Source of the DNA: CAZIWX01 sp964543125
GTDB lineage: Bacteria; Fidelibacterota; UBA8477
Direction: 5' to 3'
DNA length: 30,193 nt
Assembly (NCBI GenBank): GCA_964543125.1
Contig: CAZIWX010000020.1
Location: 1 to 30,193 of the forward strand
In this document: positions 8,078 to 15,288 of the stretch, one piece after another
Numbering within the stretch: position 1 is the first letter of the stretch
Layout: each line of letters begins with the position of its first letter
Translations under genes and position numbers: made by a program
The notes under the pieces: model-generated
Seen by the model: the letters and a program-made list of their open reading frames with translations, nothing else
Told to the model about the DNA's origin: nothing
Databases searched by the model: none

Positions 8078-9439
8078 TCAGGTGCGGTGTAATTTTTTCA
8101 AAACCGCGAGAAAACCGGGGAAACTGATATCCAGGCACTGCTCATCATCCAACCAAGCCGGGGAATCAGCGATCAGCCCGGCAACGCTCATCATCATGGC
8201 GATCCGGTGGTCGTGGAAGGTTTCCACCTTACCGCCCTTGAGCCGTGTGGGACCATGCACCCCAAACCCATCCGGCCGGTCCTCGATGTGAGCACCCCAA
8301 TTCCGTAAGTTTTGCACAATCGCCTTGATCCGGTCGGATTCCTTTACCCGCAATTCAGCCGCACCGGTTACCACGGTTTCACCTTCAGCCTGAGTTGCCA
8401 GCAGGGCGATGAGAGGTAGTTCGTCAATGACATTCGGCACCAGTTCCGGCCCAATTGTGACACCATACAAATCGGCGGACTGAATAACAACCTCACCCCC
8501 GGGTTCACCCACCGTCTCACCGGTAGGAGTAATTGTTAGCTGCCCGTTCATTTTCTTTAAAACATCTAAAAACCCGGTCCGGGTGGGATTTAAACCGACG
8601 CCGGTCAACAGAATTTCCGAATCGGGTATCAAGGTCGCCGCCGCAATTAAAAATGCCCCGGCTGAAATATCACCGGGAATCGTGAAATCTTGCGTTTGCA
8701 GGGGCTTTTTCAGGGGTTGAAGGGTAATCAGGCTATGGTCTGTTTTCAAACTAACGCCGAGAACCTTTAGCATTCGCTCCGTGTGATCCCGGCTGGGTAA
8801 CGGCGAGCTAAGGGTGGTTTTGCTTTGAGCATTTAGGCCGGCCAGGAGAATCGCCGATTTGACCTGAGCGCTGGCTACCGGCAGATCATAATGAATTCCC
8901 CACAAATCGCCACCGGTTAGCATAATCGGCAGATAACCCTGATCACGGGTGGAAATGCGCACGCCCATTTGCCGTAAAGGAATGATCACGCGGTTCATGG
9001 GCCGCTGACTTAGAGAGTCGTCGCCAATGAAAGTTATCTGTAGCGGATAACCGGCCAAAAGTCCCATACCGAGTCGTGCGGTGGTGCCTGAATTTCCACA
9101 ATCCAGCGGCAATTGAGGCTGTAAAAACGGTTCATTTCCGGCCCCTTGAATCCGGACGGTATCCCCTTCCCGAACCACATCGATTCCACAGCGTTTGAGT
9201 AGCTTGGCGGTTTGCCGTACATCGGCCCCCCGATTCACATTCCGCAGCGTACTGAGTCCATCCGCCAGGCAGGCCAGCATGAGAGCCCGGTGCGAAATGG
9301 ACTTATCACCCGGTAAAACAACCGTGCCATTCAGAGCCATGAGACCCGTTTCTTTCGCATGGGACAAGGTTAAACCCCAACCTACTGTAAAATCAATGGA
9401 TTTCGAGGGAAAAACTTCTGACCCCGAATTCACTTTCAT
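8078..9439 (-). CDS. aroA: 3-phosphoshikimate 1-carboxyvinyltransferase (EPSP synthase), class II-like
   Basis: Joins shikimate-3-phosphate and phosphoenolpyruvate to form EPSP. Visible motifs are PGDKSISHR (43-51), GNSGTTARL (115-123), SAQVK (190-194), RDHTE (217-221), NPTR (284-287) and KESDRI in the C-terminal domain. The set GDKS, SAQxK, RxHxE and NxTR is the published signature of class II EPSP synthases, and GNSGTT is the Bacillus-like form. The ATG at 9439 gives a tail of 33 residues before MALNGTVVLPGDKS, longer than usual, and has no ribosome binding site; an ATG at 9340 is a reasonable alternative start, although its ribosome binding site is also weak. The gene begins 37 nt beyond the terminator of the upstream gene, so its promoter must be very close or inside that terminator region. 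Confidence 0.95.
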   Translation of the reverse strand: MKVNSGSEVFPSKSIDFTVGWGLTLSHAKETGLMALNGTVVLPGDKSISHRALMLACLADGLSTLRNVNRGADVRQTAKLLKRCGIDVVREGDTVRIQGAGNEPFLQPQLPLDCGNSGTTARLGMGLLAGYPLQITFIGDDSLSQRPMNRVIIPLRQMGVRISTRDQGYLPIMLTGGDLWGIHYDLPVASAQVKSAILLAGLNAQSKTTLSSPLPSRDHTERMLKVLGVSLKTDHSLITLQPLKKPLQTQDFTIPGDISAGAFLIAAATLIPDSEILLTGVGLNPTRTGFLDVLKKMNGQLTITPTGETVGEPGGEVVIQSADLYGVTIGPELVPNVIDELPLIALLATQAEGETVVTGAAELRVKESDRIKAIVQNLRNWGAHIEDRPDGFGVHGPTRLKGGKVETFHDHRIAMMMSVAGLIADSPAWLDDEQCLDISFPGFLAVLKKLHRT

Positions 9440-9475
9440 CCAGCGGCTGCCGGGCCTGCCGGGCGGATAAAAAGA

Positions 9476-9501
9476 AGAGCCCGGCTTTTTATCCGGGCTC
9501 T
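9476..9501 (-). terminator. Rho-independent terminator of the T9SS cargo gene
   Basis: Stem AGAGCCCGG / CCGGGCTCT (9 bp) with an 8-nt loop, 44 nt after the stop at 9546. On the minus strand it is followed by TCTTTTTATCC. It separates the secreted protein from aroA, which starts at 9439. Confidence 0.85.
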
Positions 9502-9545
9502 GGCAAGCAGGTGTAACTTTTTTTAGCCTACACCATCAACCTATT

Positions 9546-11747
9546 CTATTTTAAAAACATTAACTTTTTTACCGCGGAATATTCGCCGGCCTGAAGCCGG
9601 TATATATACAGTCCGCTGGCCAAATTGGAAGCATCGAATTTCACTTGATAACTTCCCGGGGCCTGGGATTCATTTACCAGTGTGGCTACTTCGGCGCCCA
9701 GCAGATTATATATTTTAAGCGTTACAAAATCATCTTTGGGTAATTGATAACCAATAACCGTGCCGGGGTTAAATGGATTCGGATAATTTTGGTCCAGCTC
9801 ATAGTTGGTTATGGATATTAATTCATTTTCACCGCCGATGGATGTAACGGCACTGAGGTCATAGATCGCTTCGGCCGCAAAAACTGGTGGCAGAGAATCC
9901 GGCTGTTCCGGAATAAACGGAATGCCATCACCATCCGAATCATTTCCACTTTCGCCGGTGTTAGCGCCCTCAGAAAGCTGCATCACATTGGCAACCTTAT
10001 TAAAAAAGCGGGTATAAATTGCTGGCGCTGCGGTTTGGTTCAAAACCAGCCGGGCTTCCCTGAGCGCACCGGCAATTGACGCAAAATTAGCCGGTGTGTA
10101 GGTCGCTAAATCATTTCCGTCAGTCGTTCGAAAGGCATTAGCGGCAGGGCTATAGAACGCGGTAATTAAATAATTATAACCGTTATCAGCGGCGGCGTAG
10201 TAGGTACTATCGCCGGTAACCGCATACGCTGCCAGCAAGCCTTTGACCGCGGCGGCCTGTGATTCAACCCGGGTAGCGGCATTATCAACACCGGCGCCGA
10301 TGGTATAGGCATTATAAAAAGCCCCGTTACTGTTGTACAAATTATTGACGATAAAATCAGCCTGGGCAACCAGCGCGTCCCGCGCCATGGACTCCAGGGG
10401 TGTTCCGGCAAATTCTTCAATAACCTGTTTGAAAATAGCCAGGGTATAACCGGCATTAAAGGTAGAAATCGTCGTGCCCTGCTCAACGGTTCCGCCGGTT
10501 AAATTCGCTTCATCGACAAACGTCCCTTCAGCAGCATTAAAGTGCATGGCCAGCAAATTCATTGTAATGACTTTGCTCACGCCCATAAACAGATCAAACG
10601 GCCCCGCCATGCCGGTTTGGGCCATGGCAGCCGGGAACGGGTCGCCATCAAAAACGGATTTGTAGGCCAGATGGGCCGCATCACTAACGTTGTTGGGATC
10701 CGCCATGTTTTTAAAGTTTAACGCGCCCCACAAGTAAGAAATTTGATCCCATAGATTGCTTGATCCGTCCGTTACGGTGAAACCGGTGGCTTTGGGCGGC
10801 ATGGTCGCATCAACCATGGATTCGGTTACGGCGACCTTATGGGGAAAATATTTAATTCCGTTCACGGGATCGTAGGTCATGGGGTCAACACTTCCCAGGG
10901 TGTTCCCGTCGTAAGCCAGGGAATTAATCACGAATAAGGTTTTATTGATCCCTTCGGCAGTGAGAACCTGGCCGATAAATCCATCTAAATTATCGCCACC
11001 GAAAAACACATTATTGTTGGGATCAAAGTGGATGCCGCCGGATGAATCGGGTGAAAGGCTTCCATCCGCGTCAATGCCATTCTCGTCCGCATCATGAAAG
11101 GCGCTAAGCATATCTTGAGCCCATAAGTATTGTTTCATTAAAGTTTGACCCATCGCGGCAAGATTTAAGGTTTTATCCATCTTGCTTCTATCCCAGCGTA
11201 ACGTTGAAAAATCGTTCCAGGTAAAGTTTACCGGATCAATGGCTTGGGGTAGTTTGGGGTCACCGCTGATAAATTCGGCGAACTGCGGAAAAGGGTTTCC
11301 CGGAGGCGCGTGATTTGCCAACATGGAAAAGTGCATTATCATTTTCATCATTTCGTCATCTTCTTTAAAACCGTTCGGTCCCATGGTCATGGAACCGTCA
11401 AAGTTAGGATCGGTTTCCATGGCCGCCATTTGTTGAATCATGGGCGCCCAAATCATGTGCAGCCCCAGGCCGGAACGGGAAATTATTGTTCCAAGCTGGT
11501 ACCTTGAATATTCATAATTTTCGATGCCCAGGGTATAGGCAATTGAATCCGGAGAATTCAATACAAACGGGTCAAGGTCATCCAGGTTATAGCCGATTGC
11601 TTCCGCAAAGGGTTCGCCGCTCTCATTAATCTCATTGGCCAGCAGCATTTGCTCGGCAGTCCAATAAATGCTGGTATTGGTAATTTGGACCTGTGCAGTC
11701 AACACGGTTGCCAACATCAGCAGCATCAGGGTAACTTGTTTTTTCAT
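9546..11747 (-). CDS. Secreted protein with T9SS type A C-terminal sorting domain
   Basis: The start is the ATG at 11747, not the upstream one at 11807, because AAGGAGACTGAA lies directly before it and it begins a signal peptide (MKKQVTLMLLMLATVLTAQ). The mature protein is about 714 residues. The last 80 or so residues are a type IX sorting domain: YPNPFNPGTVIGYQLP, LKIYNLLGAEVATLV, ASGLYIYRL and a final KKLMFLK; it directs export across the outer membrane and attachment or release at the surface. The middle is helix-rich, with repeated hairpin-like segments (for example around AAYAVTGDSTYYAAADNGYNYL) that recall alpha/alpha-toroid proteins such as some glycoside hydrolases, but I see no catalytic signature and name no enzyme. 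Acidic Asp-rich stretches (ADENGIDADG, GNDSDGDGIPFIPE) may bind calcium. Confidence 0.85.
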   Translation of the reverse strand: MKKQVTLMLLMLATVLTAQVQITNTSIYWTAEQMLLANEINESGEPFAEAIGYNLDDLDPFVLNSPDSIAYTLGIENYEYSRYQLGTIISRSGLGLHMIWAPMIQQMAAMETDPNFDGSMTMGPNGFKEDDEMMKMIMHFSMLANHAPPGNPFPQFAEFISGDPKLPQAIDPVNFTWNDFSTLRWDRSKMDKTLNLAAMGQTLMKQYLWAQDMLSAFHDADENGIDADGSLSPDSSGGIHFDPNNNVFFGGDNLDGFIGQVLTAEGINKTLFVINSLAYDGNTLGSVDPMTYDPVNGIKYFPHKVAVTESMVDATMPPKATGFTVTDGSSNLWDQISYLWGALNFKNMADPNNVSDAAHLAYKSVFDGDPFPAAMAQTGMAGPFDLFMGVSKVITMNLLAMHFNAAEGTFVDEANLTGGTVEQGTTISTFNAGYTLAIFKQVIEEFAGTPLESMARDALVAQADFIVNNLYNSNGAFYNAYTIGAGVDNAATRVESQAAAVKGLLAAYAVTGDSTYYAAADNGYNYLITAFYSPAANAFRTTDGNDLATYTPANFASIAGALREARLVLNQTAAPAIYTRFFNKVANVMQLSEGANTGESGNDSDGDGIPFIPEQPDSLPPVFAAEAIYDLSAVTSIGGENELISITNYELDQNYPNPFNPGTVIGYQLPKDDFVTLKIYNLLGAEVATLVNESQAPGSYQVKFDASNLASGLYIYRLQAGEYSAVKKLMFLK

Positions 11748-11759
11748 TTCAGTCTCCTT
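11748..11759 (-). promoter_or_regulatory. Ribosome binding site that decides the start of the T9SS cargo gene
   Basis: On the minus strand AAGGAG stands 6 nt before the ATG at 11747. The upstream in-frame ATG at 11807 lacks such a site and would put a charged stretch before the signal peptide. Confidence 0.75.
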
Positions 11760-11870
11760 CTTTTTCCGTAAAGATGGAGCCGGCCGTATAAAAATTCTGT
11801 CATCCATCCGACACTATCCGATAATGGAAGCCTTACGGCTAACCCCGGGGTCCTACAAAATACCCGCCTG

Positions 11871-11917
11871 CGTCCAGGGGCAAGTAGTTTGCCCGGAAAT
11901 TGCCGGGGACTGGGACG
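11871..11917 (-). promoter_or_regulatory. Structured leader candidate upstream of the T9SS cargo gene
   Basis: On either strand this segment can fold into an outer stem (CGTCCAG with CTGGGACG, one bulge) that encloses two hairpins: GGGCAA/TTGCCC and CCGG/CCGG. It lies about 125-170 nt upstream of the start codon at 11747 and within its probable leader. It matches no riboswitch I know. It could instead be a repeat or a terminator relic. Confidence 0.3.
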
Positions 11918-11945
11918 TGCTTACCCGGCTTTGTTTTTAAGAGCG

Positions 11946-12010
11946 ATCCGCCTGGTTTAGCCGGGGCATGCATCATGCCGAAGTACGGCGGCTGCGGGAC
12001 GAAGGCGGAT
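11946..12010. repeat. 65-bp inverted-repeat element
   Basis: The ends are a perfect 8-bp inverted repeat, ATCCGCCT (11946-11953) and AGGCGGAT (12003-12010). Inside is a second stem, GGCAT/ATGCC with a 5-nt loop. It lies just beyond the stop of the PIN toxin gene and could act as its terminator or be a REP-like dispersed element. Confidence 0.45.
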
Positions 12011-12033
12011 AAATTGGATTATACTATCCCGCG

Positions 12034-12447
12034 TCACAGGGTCCGGCCGGGCTTAAATAACTGAATGGGAAGAAATTTAACATAATAGTCAAAGTCATGA
12101 TCCGTCGTGAATATTGGAGCTTGGTAGCGTTCCGACACAGCACAGATTAAAAAATCGGTGTTAGAACCTTGAATTCCATGGAATTGACAAAGATTGAAAA
12201 ACGCGGCTGCACGTTCATGATCAGCTCTAATGATATCAAAATCCGAGAAGGCGCTTAAATTATCACGGACCTTTTCAAAGTGTGTTGAATTTTGAATACC
12301 AGATAATAATTCCTGACGGATAGGTCCGATCAACCAGGCCCGGAGTTCCTGAATTAGTTCCCTTAATGCGTTGGAAATCGGATCATCGAGGGGGTGTTTT
12401 CTTCGCAGAATTAAAGACCAAATCGAAGTATCAATCAGGACCTTCAT
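12034..12447 (-). CDS. vapC: PIN-domain ribonuclease toxin, VapC family
   Basis: 137 residues, the normal size of a VapC toxin, which cuts RNA and is held inactive by its partner antitoxin. The acidic active-site residues are in place: Asp6 in VLIDTSIW, Glu46 in RQELLSG, Asp98 in NTDFLICA, and Asp116/118 in TTDHDFDYY. The ATG at 12447 overlaps the antitoxin stop codon by 4 bases (ATGA), so translation is coupled, as is typical of type II toxin-antitoxin pairs. The order antitoxin then toxin is also the usual one. RNA target unknown. Confidence 0.92.
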   Translation of the reverse strand: MKVLIDTSIWSLILRRKHPLDDPISNALRELIQELRAWLIGPIRQELLSGIQNSTHFEKVRDNLSAFSDFDIIRADHERAAAFFNLCQFHGIQGSNTDFLICAVSERYQAPIFTTDHDFDYYVKFLPIQLFKPGRTL

Positions 12448-12644
12448 TGCTTATTTCTTTGAAGCTTATAATTATAGCCTGGGTCAAAATCAATTTTACC
12501 CGCCAGGTTAAAAATCTGCATTTGTTTCCGCCTCATTATATACTCTTGCAGCGCTTCGTTGACAGTCGCTTTTTTGGTTCGATGACCTCCAATCTTCAAA
12601 GCTTTTTCAAGTAATTCATCATCGAGGGCTAAATTTGTCGGCAT
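12444..12644 (-). CDS. vapB: VapB-family antitoxin
   Basis: 66 residues. The N-terminal part, MPTNLALDDELLEKALKIGG, has the ribbon-helix-helix shape of the antitoxins that pair with PIN toxins (type II VapB with the DxxLLxxAxxxGGxxTKKATVNEAL pattern). That domain binds DNA as a dimer; the C-terminal part (IFNLAGKIDFDPGYNYKLQR) is the toxin-binding tail, with the typical G-x-I-D-F/W-D segment. The ribosome binding site is AGGAG, 8 nt before the ATG. An almost perfect palindrome lies 17 nt upstream and is probably its own operator, so the pair would be self-regulated. Confidence 0.9.
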   Translation of the reverse strand: MPTNLALDDELLEKALKIGGHRTKKATVNEALQEYIMRRKQMQIFNLAGKIDFDPGYNYKLQRNKQ

Positions 12645-13033
12645 CGTCTAACTCCTATATTTACACATAATATAGAAAAATATTGTGTGTAATTGTGCAG
12701 AATATTGTGTTGTGCTTCAACTCTGCCAAATGTTCAGCGGCCACTGCCGGGGGCTCTACTGCCGTTGAAATAAGAATTACGGAAAACCGGCGCCCCCGGA
12801 TCTAATCTCCCCGGTAGCGCCCAATGAACCGGCTGGACCTGATTAGCGCTCGGGTTTCCGATTTCATCTGGATATCGGGCTTTCCCGGTTGCTTTATCAC
12901 TTGTTCAGCAATAACAACAGGATATGTGTCCCCGGTAACCGAACCGGCTGCCATTGCCGCGCACCTAAATTTAAGGCAACCGGCAAGATTGTGTGTTTTA
13001 TTTACCAACCTGACCCAATAGATTTGCCCACTC
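12645..13033. other. Intergenic region between vapB and the solute-binding protein gene
   Basis: After the operator, this region has an inverted repeat CCGGGGGC (12747-12754) / GCCCCCGG (12792-12799) with a 37-nt loop. Short open frames exist on both strands at 12802-13035 and 12824-13021; neither has a ribosome binding site or a recognisable family. The promoter of the gene at 13034 should lie here; I cannot place it. Confidence 0.45.
12661..12692 (-). promoter_or_regulatory. Palindromic operator/promoter of the vapBC pair
   Basis: TTACACATAATAT and ATATTGTGTGTAA are inverted copies (12 of 13 positions) around a 6-nt centre. The word AATATTGTGT recurs once more at about 12701-12710. On the minus strand the left arm contains TATATT/TATTAT, a likely -10 box, so a repressor bound here would block the promoter. 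This fits autoregulation by a ribbon-helix-helix antitoxin. Confidence 0.65.
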
Positions 13034-14617
13034 ATGGGCCATTTATTGGGACGATATTTTCGGGGAGCCGTAATCAGTGTGTTTTTTCTGGTTTTCCTAC
13101 AAGCTTGTTGCGGACCGGATCCCTATGGGGATTACTTCAAGTATTCTGAAATTGCCGATCCCAAGTCACTGGATCCGGCGCTCTCCACCGATGTTTTTAC
13201 CGCTGTAAAAGTAGCGGTTCTGTACGACAATCTGGTCAAATTCGGTGTAGGCAGCGAAATCCGGCCTTCGGTAGCCAAAGCCTGGGAGATTTCGCCGGAT
13301 GGTTCCCGCTATACGTTTCACCTAGAGCCGGGTTTCAGGTTTATCAATGGCCGGTCCATTCACGCAGCGGATGTGAAGTACTCTTTTCAGCGTGTTCTGG
13401 CTCCGGCGACCCGCTCGCCCATGACCTGGTTATTTACGCCCGTTGTGGGCTCGGAGGCTTACCAAAACGGGGCGGCGGATGAGGTGAGCGGTCTGATTGT
13501 GGAAGACTCGTTAACCCTGGTCATTCAACTCAAGTCGGCTTTTGCACCATTCTTGGGATTTTTAGCCATGCCCGCCGCGGCTATCGTGGCGCCGGAGGGA
13601 GTGGCCGCCGCCGGTGATCGATTCGGCGAACAACCCCTGGGTAGCGGTCCCTGGATTCTGGAAGAGTGGAAACACGACAATTATCTCAGCTTTAAGCCCA
13701 ATCCGAATTATTTTTTCGGACCGCCAAAGTTGAAGGGGTTGCAAGTTCGTATTATTCCGGAAATTCTCACTGTAGCAGTGGAGTTCGAAGCCGGCAATCT
13801 GGATATGATGTCGGTTCCCAACTCAGAATTTGTGTATTGGACCCACAGTAGTGTCTGGAAGCCGTATATCCAGAAATTCCAGGAGTTGGCTTTTTATTAC
13901 GTGGGCTTGAACTGTGAGCGGCCGCCTTTTAATAACCCGCGTATCCGCAAGGCCGCCAGCCTGGCCATCGACCGGAAGAAAATCATTAACCGAATCCTCC
14001 ATGGCGCTGCCGAGGCCGCCAACGGCCCGATCCCACCGGCTTTGCCGGGGCACAATTTTAACCGGCCGGTGGATAAATACGATCCCGGGCAAGCCCGGGA
14101 AATATTAAAGGAAGAAGGTTATGCCAACGGCTGTGAATTCGAGTTATGGGCTGATCAGGATGCCGGGATATCCCAAACGCTGGAAGCAATCCAGGCTTAT
14201 TTAAATGCCGCCGGTTTTAAGGCCAAAATTGTTCGCAACGACTGGAACATGATGCGCGATGCCATGCGGCACGGGAAAACCGATGCTTACTGGGGTAATT
14301 GGTGGGCCGATTATGCTGATGCGGAAAACTTTCTGGCGCCTTTATTCCAAACCAAGACGGCGGCTTTGCGTAACCGTTATTCCAACCCTGACGTCGATCG
14401 GCTGATTCAAAAAATGCAGCAAACCCTGGACGATTCAGCGCGGGCGGCATTAGCCACGCAAGTAGATTCGATCCTGGCGGAAGATACACCTTATATCTTT
14501 ATGTGGTATCCCACGACTTACACCGTGGTCCAGCCTTGGGTGCGGGGCTATCAGGTGCATTTGATGTACAACGCGAATAAGTACACGGAGGTATGGTTTG
14601 ACCGGGGAGAGGAATAA
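13034..14617 (+). CDS. Peptide ABC transporter solute-binding lipoprotein (SBP_bac_5 family)
   Basis: 527 residues, the usual length of DppA/OppA-like proteins that capture peptides in the periplasm. Residues 1-25 are a lipoprotein signal peptide ending in the lipobox FLQAC, with Cys25 or 26 as the lipidated residue. The family signature follows: EIADPKSLDPALSTD, LYDNLVKFG, PSVAKAWEISPDGSRYTFHLEPGFRF-like and ADVKYSFQRVLAP, then GSGPWILEEW, FNNPRIRKAASLAIDRKKI and PYIFMWYPTT. No good ribosome binding site precedes the ATG at 13034; GTG at 13079 has GGGGAG but would cut the signal peptide short. The two permease genes lie 3.6 kb downstream on the same strand, after a repeat-filled spacer and other genes. 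It could also bind nickel or other ligands, as some members do. Confidence 0.93.
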   Translation: MGHLLGRYFRGAVISVFFLVFLQACCGPDPYGDYFKYSEIADPKSLDPALSTDVFTAVKVAVLYDNLVKFGVGSEIRPSVAKAWEISPDGSRYTFHLEPGFRFINGRSIHAADVKYSFQRVLAPATRSPMTWLFTPVVGSEAYQNGAADEVSGLIVEDSLTLVIQLKSAFAPFLGFLAMPAAAIVAPEGVAAAGDRFGEQPLGSGPWILEEWKHDNYLSFKPNPNYFFGPPKLKGLQVRIIPEILTVAVEFEAGNLDMMSVPNSEFVYWTHSSVWKPYIQKFQELAFYYVGLNCERPPFNNPRIRKAASLAIDRKKIINRILHGAAEAANGPIPPALPGHNFNRPVDKYDPGQAREILKEEGYANGCEFELWADQDAGISQTLEAIQAYLNAAGFKAKIVRNDWNMMRDAMRHGKTDAYWGNWWADYADAENFLAPLFQTKTAALRNRYSNPDVDRLIQKMQQTLDDSARAALATQVDSILAEDTPYIFMWYPTTYTVVQPWVRGYQVHLMYNANKYTEVWFDRGEE

Positions 14618-14704
14618 GCCTTAGACTATATCCCGTTTGTCTCCTTGAGCCCCGTCGAAGGGCAAACGGGAATGATTATTGAAAGCATTTATGGGTAAGC
14701 CCCT

Positions 14705-14722
14705 GCTTGTCCTTTGACAAGC
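14705..14722 (+). terminator. Hairpin after the solute-binding protein gene (possible terminator)
   Basis: GCTTGTC, loop CTTT, GACAAGC: a perfect 7-bp stem about 90 nt after the stop codon. No T-run follows directly, and the motif TTTGACAAGCTCAG also looks like a member of the local palindromic repeats, so the terminator role is uncertain. Confidence 0.3.
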
Positions 14723-14832
14723 TCAGTCCCAAGGGGATCCCGTTGGGAGATGACAAGCTGGGGTTTTTGTATTCTTCAATCTGGGTACGCCCTCCTGAAC
14801 TTGTTTCAGGGTCTCACGCTGGAGCCAAATGA

Positions 14833-15080
14833 GATGCCGAATCAAGTTCAACATGACAGGTAGAGCGATCGAAGCTCAGAGAGCGTTATTTGAGGCTGAA
14901 CCATGAAGTTTCTTCCACCACCTGCCCTTCNNNNNNNNNNNNNNNNNNNNNNNNNNNNNNNNNNNNNNNNNNNNNNNNNNNNNNNNNNNNNNNNNNNNNN
15001 NNNNNNNNNNNNNNNNNNNNNNNNNNNNNNGACGGGGCTCAGGGAGACAGGTGATGGGGATTTAACAGTTGGTGCGACAA
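14833..15080. repeat. 148-bp tandem repeat, copy 1 (contains the gap)
   Basis: Starts with GATGCCGAATCAAGTTC and is interrupted by 100 N. Apart from the N run its length is exactly 148, the same as copy 2. A few substitutions separate it from copy 2 (GGTAGAGC against GGTGGAGC, GCTCAG against GCCCAG). Confidence 0.85.
14931..15030. other. Assembly gap, 100 N
   Basis: The left contig stops after CCTGCCCTTC and the right one starts with GACGGGGCTC. In copy 2 these two words directly adjoin at 15178/15179, so no sequence appears to be missing. Confidence 0.95.
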
Positions 15081-15228
15081 GATGCTGAATCAAGTTCAAC
15101 ATGACAGGTGGAGCGATCGAAGCCCAGAGAGCGTTATTTGAGGCTGAACCATGAAGTTTCTTCCACCACCTGCCCTTCGACGGGGCTCAGGGAGACAGGT
15201 GATGGGGATTTAACAGTTGGTGCGACAA
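15081..15228. repeat. 148-bp tandem repeat, copy 2
   Basis: Complete unit, starting GATGCTGAATCAAGTTC and ending GGTGCGACAA. It contains the partial palindrome GCTGAATCAAGTTCAAC and the CTTCGACGGGGCTCAGGG core. Confidence 0.9.
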
Positions 15229-15288
15229 GATGCCGAATCAAGTTCAACATGACAGGTGGAGCGATCGAAGCCCAGAGAGCGTTATTTG
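15229..15288. repeat. 148-bp tandem repeat, copy 3 (first 60 bp only)
   Basis: Matches the first 60 bases of the unit up to GCGTTATTTG, then diverges into TTATTTGAGCATTGG. The array thus has about 2.4 copies. Confidence 0.88.

Noticed and set aside
11844..11920. Resemblance to a cyclic di-GMP-I (GEMM) riboswitch on the minus strand (GGGCAAAC and GGACGCA words)
   Set aside because: The order of the words fits only in part: the GNRA hairpin between them is missing, GGGCAA is itself paired with TTGCCC, and there is a 21-nt insertion before it.
11946..12010. A tRNA-like cloverleaf
   Set aside because: The 8-bp end stem and middle hairpin recall a tRNA, but there is no TTCGA loop, the length is 65 and the other arms do not form.
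12802..13035. Open frames on both strands in front of the solute-binding protein gene
   Set aside because: No start site support and no recognisable family; kept only as a description of the spacer.
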